Positions 57,730 through 64,000 of a DNA stretch of 64,000 nt are shown piece after piece (the stretch's first letter is position 1; every line of letters begins with the position of its first letter). This stretch comes from Isoetes taiwanensis. Taxonomy: Eukaryota > Streptophyta > Lycopodiopsida > Isoetales > Isoetaceae. Below the pieces are notes generated by a model. The model was not told the DNA's origin. It did no database searches and was given only the letters and a program-made list of their open reading frames with translations. The stretch spans positions 10,051,548 to 10,115,547 of the forward strand of contig JAJEKV010000013.1 of the NCBI GenBank assembly GCA_021234155.1. Reading direction: 5' to 3'. Made by a program: the position numbers and the translations under genes.

Positions 57730-59345
57730 TGTGACGCTCCCAGAATATATACGACCCTCGGACGTATACATACGGGGACTTTCCCCTCCCATGGCAATCA
57801 TCTCACCATGAGCAGGGCCCTCCGTCTATTTCGGTCCATCTATGAAATGAGGCCCGAAAGAAGGACACGAAGGGGTCATTCGGCCCACGCCTTCAGTGGG
57901 ACTCCTACGTCACGGAAGCATGAATACAAGGGTTAGCACACAGCATGAATATACATAAATAACCACCACGAAGGGTGGCGCATCCATCTAATATACCAAG
58001 CGGCATAGAATATGCATCTAATCCTCTGAAAACACCGGAACCCGTGTTCTACCCCCGCTCAGACTCTCGTGAGGATCGACCGAATTTGGGCCTCAAGGGA
58101 TCAGCGGGCCAAAGGAGTCTTGGCACCGGCGTTGGCTGGCATAGAACATTGGTGGGGTTGTCCCTCCATCCGCCCCTCCTGTGCACACTTTGCGGATGGG
58201 TCAATTCATGCTATGGCTTTGCTATAGCCTTAGGAGATGCAAACTCGGGGGCATCACCCTCTGAGCCTACTCGGGTTCATGGCCTTTGGTCCGATGAGGC
58301 AGGTCGGGGAGGCGTCCCCTTCCAGAATCACAGTGGTTCCATGGGTGAGCTAGAGAATACGTGCCGCATCAGCGACCCCCGCATCCGTACCCGACTTACT
58401 CACCCTAAATCTACTCAAAGTGCATGGTGCTCCATACGGATCACACCACTACACCCAGGGAGTGTCAGACCCATACCCGGCCCTCAAGCGTGGCCGGCCA
58501 TCGAGGCCCTAGCCCTTTGTAGGAGTCTCGGGGAGCCTTGTATGCTCATGCAAGACCCCACCCCTCATGTCACCTTGTGTTCCTTGTGCGGTGCTAAGCG
58601 GACCATAGCATCTAGGACCCGGTGGGTTCTTGTGCACAGGCCGCATTTAATGGGACTCTACAGGGCGCTATCTAGGAGCATACTACAATACACGGTTCAG
58701 AGGTCTCTACCCCCCGTAATCCCCCCGTTTCAGAGTCAGATTAAACAAAGAGCTAACAATCCATCCTTTCAGAGTAGAAACCAGAATTGAATATAAAGAG
58801 AACTTGTTTGTACAATCAAGGGTTAGTTTCTATGATTGATTCACAAAGAGAATGAGAGAGAGACGGACACAACCAAGTGTTAACTAGAATTCTCATAGCC
58901 ACCTACCTGAATTACGGCTGGACTCGTTTCCATGGGGCCTCCATCTTCCGGGAGTTGAGAATTCATTTGTTACTTCACAGGGGACGATTGTTATGGTGAT
59001 CTTACGCAAGTGTCGATGGATGGCCCCTCCTCGGCCTTCCTTGGTCGATCTTTGAGTCAATCCCGGGGATAGGGGTCAAGTTGGCATCCAAACTTGGCAA
59101 TCCCCATGCTTGTCGAATCGACAAAGGTGGTGGGCCTTCCCAAATGGTAATTAGCCTAATTTCCTAGGTTATAGGTTATTATTATTAATGTGTTAAATTA
59201 GCATAGCTAATTTAATCCTTTTAAGGTAACCCCTAGGTTGCAATTAAGTTCCCATACCCCCATGGTAGCGTACCTTTAGGGAGTGACGTGCTTGTATTTG
59301 TACGTGTCCCGTATAGTAGGCCGTATAAATACGTGGAACGCCACA
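57730..59345 (-). repeat. Gypsy 3' LTR, 1616 bp
   Basis: Plus-strand ends TGTGACGCTCC and GGAACGCCACA are inverted copies of each other at 9 of 11 positions. The inner edge is fixed by the adjacent polypurine tract. The 271-codon plus frame at 57975-58790 and the 90-codon frame at 57664 fall inside or across the LTR and are not genes. Confidence 0.8.
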
Positions 59346-59358
59346 TTCTCCCCTCCTT
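59346..59358 (-). other. Gypsy polypurine tract
   Basis: AAGGAGGGGAGAA on the minus strand, immediately before the LTR start TGTGGCG. Confidence 0.85.
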
Positions 59359-59966
59359 AAAAAATAATGTTGTCCTCAAAGATTGGGGTTAGCTAATTGA
59401 ATACATATATCGTAAAGCTAATGAATTAGAAAAGGAAGTTAAGAATATAACATTAATGCGTTGAGATTATAGTAATTACGACAAAGAATACATTGAAGTT
59501 AAAATATCAAAGTATAAGCACCAAGGTGCCCGATACAAACTTATGATCAAGGGAGTTTAGGACCCAAGTCCCATTTAAAACATTACGGCGACAAAAAAAT
59601 CACACATGTAGACAAAACCAATACGGGAAAAGTTGGGTCATCAGCAACCCCTCTATACAAGGCGGTGACGACTTGTTCTTTGGCTTTGCACATAACCATA
59701 TACCCGTAGGTTAATAATATGATTAAGTTGTGGTTGAAGGGACCACCCCCTACAAATGAAAGAAAAAATATCTAGAAGGGAATCTATCATGTGTACGGCT
59801 TGCAATTCATTGTGGCATAAGGAATGGTGGAGTTCCCCGTATAGCCGGAATGAACGCAATCTATTTACTAGATGCCTTCCTAGTAATTCGCGGTCATGTC
59901 ACTATCAACAATACACCACGTCCTAGAGAACACGAAGGTGATCTCATCATCGGCTATTATTATCAT
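59359..59966 (-). other. Gypsy 3' untranslated region
   Basis: About 600 bp between the end of the chromodomain and the polypurine tract. A 68-codon minus frame (59859-59653) is not similar to an envelope or any accessory protein I know. Confidence 0.5.
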
Positions 59967-60434
59967 TTACGATGCGTCTACCCCTCTAAAACATGATTCT
60001 CGGTCAATCAAGTCTTCAAGCTTACCGCTGGGAGCAGGGTTGATAGCATCGTTGATGGTGCGGCCTTGAGATTCCCGCATGAAGTCCGGATAGTGCTTCT
60101 CAAGGTCTATCTTCATTACCCAGGTAGCATCTTCAACTGGTAAGTGCTTCCATTTGACTAAGTATTGCAACATTTGAGTCCTTCTGGTCTGTTTGTAAGC
60201 TCGATCAAGAAGAGCTTCGGGCACTATTTCCAGCTGCTCTTCAGTCATTTCTAGGAGGGTAGGGGTATCCAAAACCTCCTCTGGATCAGGGGTGTGTTGC
60301 TTCAGAAGACTCACGTGAAAGACCTTGTGGATCTTCAAGGGGGGTGGCAAGTCCAAGCGATATGCCCGTTTCTCCCACGCGCTCGTAATCATGAACGGCC
60401 AGCCATCCGGGTGCCAACTTCTTCTGATTACCAA
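59967..60434 (-). pseudogene. Gypsy integrase C-terminus with chromodomain
   Basis: Minus frame of 155 codons. The integrase tail reads LPPPLKIHKVFHVSLLKQHT, followed by the chromodomain PEALLDRAYKQTRRTQMLQY, LVKWKHLPVEDATWVMKIDL and the C-terminal HYPDF. The aromatic cage is only partly conserved: the position before the second strand is Leu-Gln-Tyr and the second is Trp in VKWKH. Upstream (60486-60286) a second frame carries SVWLKIKVKQAKLKIGNQKK, matching the usual GD.V.LK...R..L..G...KL. Role: tether to chromatin during integration. Confidence 0.82.
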
Positions 60435-60479
60435 TTTTAAGCTTGGCTTGTTTTACTTTGATCTTAAGCCAAACCGACT

Positions 60480-61420
60480 CACCCACTGGAAGATTCGTGG
60501 GGTTGGTGCTTATCCGCTAGACTCTTCGACGACCGCGGCGGCCAATAAGTAACCCCGAACTTCTTCCACCAAGGCCCTGCATTTCTAAAAAGGAGTTGTT
60601 GAGAGACCTCCACTTTAGAAACAGTGATTATGCCCCAATGGTCCGGAGTAAGACATTGATAGCCATAATTTATCATGAAGGGAGACATTCTAGAAGACTC
60701 CGCTTTGTAATTTGTTATAGGCTAATTCTACCAAGTAAATATAATCCGCCCATTGTATTTGCTTTTACTCCATACATAGCTTCTTAGCATATCTTCGATA
60801 ATACGATTGACACGTTCTGTTTGACCATCTGTCTGAGGATGGTAGGCTGTACTCATGGCAAGCTTGGTCTGGATGGTGGCGAAGAAATCCTTCCGAATGC
60901 ATCGACAAACTTAGGATCCCTATCCCGATACAATTACTCTCGGCATCCGTGCAACCTGAAAATTTCCTTTGCAAAGAGCAAGGCGGTGTCGAAGGCGGTG
61001 TCCGTGGTGCGACATGGCAGGAAGTGAGCCATCTTTGATAGTTTGTCGACCACGACCATTAAGGCATCATACCCACGAGAGTACATTGGAAGCCCCACAA
61101 TGAAATCCATGGTTATGACTTCCCACTTGGCGTTGGGGCACATCCAAAGGTTGCAACTCCGGGAACTCTTAATTGCTCGACCTTGGTTTGTTGACAAACC
61201 CGATAATCGCTTTGATGTACCTAGCAATATCCTTCTTCATGGAAGGCCAAAAATAGCTGGAGCGGATCTTAAAGTAAGTTTTCATAAAACCCGCATGTCC
61301 TGCTATAGGGGTTGTTTTATTGTGTGTGTCGTGGAGAATCGGCTTTCGCACTTCGAAGTCATTTTGGAACACACAACTTATCTTTGTAATATAATAAATT
61401 GCCCTCCTTCTTTATGAGCG
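60480..61420 (-). pseudogene. Gypsy integrase zinc and catalytic domains
   Basis: The zinc-binding part is HDTHNKTTPIAGHAGFMKTY and SSYFWPSMKKDIARYIK (61372-61169), with the two His; the Cys pair follows in another frame. Catalytic core: ITMDFIVGLPMYSRGYDALM with the first Asp near 61110, [10 protein letters not shown] with the second Asp near 60915, and [18 protein letters not shown] with the Glu near 60830-60780. The three parts lie in different frames, so at least two frameshifts are present. SPFMINYGYQCLTPDH follows at about 60685. Confidence 0.82.
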
Positions 61421-61548
61421 GAATGCTTCACGTTCTCTATCAGTGACGGGCTTCCTTACCCAAACTTTCCCAAATATTCTGCATTCTGGATCGTGGCCAA
61501 GGTCATTGTATCGCTTCCCAAACTCATTTGGTGAGTGTGGAAATGGCA

Positions 61549-62880
61549 TTACAATGGGTGCGGGTTATGAAGGGATGACGTGACAAGGCATCCATAACCA
61601 CATTGTGCTTCCTGGTTTATATACAATCTCAAGTCATATTCCTCGAGGAATTCCATCCATCTCAATTTGGCGGAGATTGATTTATTTGGGTGGATAAATA
61701 GCGGAGACTCGATGATCCGTATCCAGCTGAAATCTTCTACCAAGAAGGTAGTGTCTCCAAATACGGAGAGCACGAACAACTGCCGGCAATTCTGGTCATG
61801 GGTAGGGTATTTGCTCTTGCATCGTTCATCTTCTTTGAATCGTAAGCAACAACTCTCCCCCCCGCATTAGAACTCCACCGGTAGCTATCTTACTAGCGTG
61901 GGTGGCTCTTGATTATCATTTTCGGGATCGGGCAAGGTAAGGACTGGTGCGGATGTTAAGGCATCTTTGAGCAGGCCAAGAAAGCCGACTTGGACTTTTG
62001 TTTTCCAATGTTCCATCCAATCCTTTACTTTCTCATGCCTTGTGAGATTAGTAAGAGGTGCGGCAATTGTTGCAAAATCCTTAACAAATTTCCGATAATA
62101 TCCCTGCGAGTCCCAAGAAACTCCGGACCTCACGAAACATTATTTGGAATGGGCCAATCCTTCTTTGCTTCTATCTTAGCGGGTCAGTAGCAATTCCTTC
62201 TGTTGAGATAATATGCCCCAAATAGTCTACCCTCTGAGTGGCGAACTTGCATTTAGAGAATTTGGCAAAGAGCTGATGGCGCCTTAGCTTTTGCAAAGCT
62301 AATCGAAGATGTTGTTCATGTTGTTTGCGAGGGTTTTACTATAGATGAGAATGTCATCAAAGAAAATGACAACAAAGTCATCCAAGTATTGGCGGAAGAT
62401 GTCATTCATCAACCGCATAAACGTTGGGGGCGTTGGTCAATCCAAAAGGCATGGCGGTGAATTCATAATGCCCATATCCGTACTAAAAGCGGACTTATGG
62501 ATGTCCTCTTCCTTAATCCTTATCCGATGGTACCGGGCGCCAAATCAATCTTTGAGAAATATTTTGCCCCTTGTATGGCGGTCCATAAGATCATCTCGCC
62601 CTAGGCAAAGCATAGCGATTCTTGATGGTATGCTTATTGAGTTGCCTATAATCAATACACATCCTTAAGGAGCCATCTTTCTTCTTGAAAAAGAATAGGA
62701 GCGCCAAATGGTGAAACTCTTGGGCGAATAAACCCCTGATTCAGTAACTCTTGTAGCTGTTTCTTAAGCTCGCTAACTCAGGAGGACTCATTGCATGCGG
62801 GGCTTTCTTTGGTAGGCTTAGTACCTGGTTCAAGAGTTATCTCACATTCCACCCCTCCGAAAGGAGGAAGCTTGTGGATC
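61549..62880 (-). pseudogene. Gypsy reverse transcriptase and RNase H
   Basis: Reverse transcriptase motifs on the minus strand: [20 protein letters not shown] and [12 protein letters not shown] near 62700-62620, and [13 protein letters not shown] near 62385-62350 with the FFDD catalytic pair. YYRKFVKDFATIAAPLTNLT is near 62095-62040. RNase H end: NKSISAKLRWMEFLEEYDLR near 61695-61640. Frames change repeatedly, with stops between motifs, and part of the fingers region is missing near 62600-62400. Confidence 0.85.
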
Positions 62881-63384
62881 TCATCCGGAAAAAAGATCGC
62901 TAAATTCTCGAAGAAGGGTAGCAATGTCCGATGGTAAGGCGTCGATTACTTTTCTTTGTTTGGAGTCCGGACTCAATGGAAGCAAGTTTAATGAGGCAAA
63001 GGAGTTCATTCTGCGTGTATAGCTTTTCCTAGCTGCTTTATTGACATTGACTGCATAGCGAGTGTAATGAATCACCTTTTATTGTCACGTGCTCCATTAG
63101 CGGCGTTGAAGGTGACCTCCGTTTCTCCACGGTCTATGTGGGCCTTAGCGCACGCTAAAACTCCATTCCACAATAAGATCATATTTGCCAATGTCCATTA
63201 ACTTCGGCACCCAAGGCAATTTGGTGCACCGCAAACCGCATTTTAAGGTTAATACGGCGGCCATGAGTGTGTCGATCTTACCGCTAGCTAGTGTGTGGCT
63301 TAGGTGGGATCTCAACGTTTCAGTGCAAATTGCACAGGCCATTCTAGGAGAAGCAAAATTATGCGTACTACCCGTGTCCATCAA
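62881..63384 (-). pseudogene. Gypsy aspartic protease and linker
   Basis: The protease active site MMDTGSTHNFASPRMA opens the frame at 63384-63145; DTGS is intact. It continues with a strand-rich segment ending PKLMDIGKYDLIVE where the family has ...YDVILGMDWL. The following frame (63075-62881) carries the linker to reverse transcriptase, SDIATLLREFSDLFSG, equal to the usual L..F.DVF. Frame breaks at about 63140 and 62880. Confidence 0.82.
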
Positions 63385-64000
63385 AATTATGAAGGGCTTC
63401 TTGTCTACTTGGCCTATTGTAGAAATAATGAAGGTGGACTTTCAAGCGTTACTGTTTCTATAGCGGCAAGAATATGAGACACACCATGAATGTACTCGGG
63501 AGCCTGCGTCTCCGCGGCAAGATTGGACTCCAAATCTTCCCAATCAGTCGGCCATGGCCGAGTTGAGCGATCTGCGTGGCGACGGACAATTACGCATGAA
63601 GTGTCGGGCCTCATCTGCCATTAGCATGCCTTATCCGTGAAGGCTGTTCTCGGCCTCTTTAGGAATGGGTGTAAGAGGCCCGGGAATTTCCTTACGGCAT
63701 TGATACCTTATCCGGCGTGCTAAAAGCAACTTTCTTCTCCGGGCGTCCATAAGAATTGTCTTTGAGAGGGCCCCGGACTTGGCGAACGGGGTTTGTAAAG
63801 GTGTGGACGGCCGTGGGTCAGCAGTAAGGAGCGGTCGCGGATCTACGGCTCCTTGGCGTGTCCTCGTCAAGGCTTAATGCCTTAGCTTCCGCCTCTGCTA
63901 CTGACTTTGGGTCGATGGCCTTGACCATTCGTTTAATGGATGGGGCCAACCCTTCAATGTAGCCCTCTCACGCTCTTTTCTCATTCATTCCTGGCACGTA
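63385..64000 (-). pseudogene. Gypsy gag end, partial zinc knuckle
   Basis: The minus translation near 63620-63575 gives EARHFMRNCPSPRRS, the second half of a CCHC knuckle; the first two cysteines are lost or out of frame. Farther right (63870-63631) a basic Pro-rich frame fits the nucleocapsid linker. The main capsid coding part would lie beyond 64000. Confidence 0.6.

Larger units (their letters stand above)
57730..64000 (-). mobile_element. Chromodomain Gypsy retrotransposon, 5' part outside the window
   Basis: Minus-strand Gypsy element with 3' LTR, polypurine tract, chromodomain, integrase, RNase H, reverse transcriptase, protease and the end of gag in the expected reverse order. The rest of gag and the 5' LTR lie to the right of position 64000. 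Many frameshifts and stops make it inactive. The chromodomain at the end of integrase places it among chromoviruses, whose integration is steered to particular chromatin. Confidence 0.9.

Noticed and set aside
57975-58790. 271-codon plus-strand open frame
   Set aside because: It lies wholly inside the Gypsy LTR, reads no known family, and exists because the LTR is GC-rich with few stops.

Overview
This is a plant nuclear window, roughly 60% A+T, and I see no gene in it that is clearly intact. It is a graveyard of transposable elements with a few decayed gene fragments between them. The element types point to a land plant: L1-type LINEs with an apurinic endonuclease, a Copia element primed by the usual plant initiator tRNA-Met site, a chromodomain Gypsy element, a CACTA-like transposon and a Mutator-like derivative. 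There are also GC-rich LINEs with simple-repeat 3' tails and a transposase family I associate with non-seed plants and animals. A fern or bryophyte is my guess; the window alone cannot prove it.

Layout. 0-7 kb: unannotatable AT-rich DNA, the 3' end of a simple-repeat-tailed LINE, a decayed LTR pair and a LINE scrap. 7-41 kb: what looks like one old host element holding two converging genes. On + is a DDE-type transposase pseudogene (7.1-9.7 kb, resuming at 31.6-32.6 kb). On - is a multi-exon gene with a basic N-terminus, coiled coil, RING-like zinc region, acidic repeats and a Ulp1/C48 cysteine protease domain (41.0 to about 32.9 kb). The transposase ORF is split by an L1-type LINE (9750-31641, minus strand) flanked by a 10-bp target duplication. 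That LINE is itself hit three times: by a CACTA-like element of 7082 bp (12229-19310) exactly at the reverse transcriptase YxDD box, by a Copia element (20436-26333, duplication GAAGG) and by a 1138-bp TIR element (27801-28938). A fragment of a type II NAD(P)H dehydrogenase gene (about 36.8-37.4 kb) sits inside the minus-strand gene.

41-57 kb: a possible LINE ORF1 scrap, an LTR with its primer-binding site (45.2-45.7 kb), a Mutator-like deletion derivative with long terminal inverted repeats (45.8-46.5 kb), and a decayed GC-rich LINE (47.8-49.65 kb) ending in a hairpin and a CTTC tail. A vacuolar phosphate transporter-like fragment lies near 51.5 kb, a second LINE 3' end with a TTATC tail near 52.7 kb, and a small GIY-YIG nuclease ORF at 54.4-54.8 kb. 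57.7-64 kb: the 3' two-thirds of a minus-strand chromodomain Gypsy element with a complete 3' LTR and polypurine tract, running off the right edge.

The insertions can be ordered: host DNA transposon first, then the LINE, then CACTA, Copia and the TIR element. For the first two steps, removing the insert together with one copy of the target duplication gives back an uninterrupted reading frame, and I checked this by eye.
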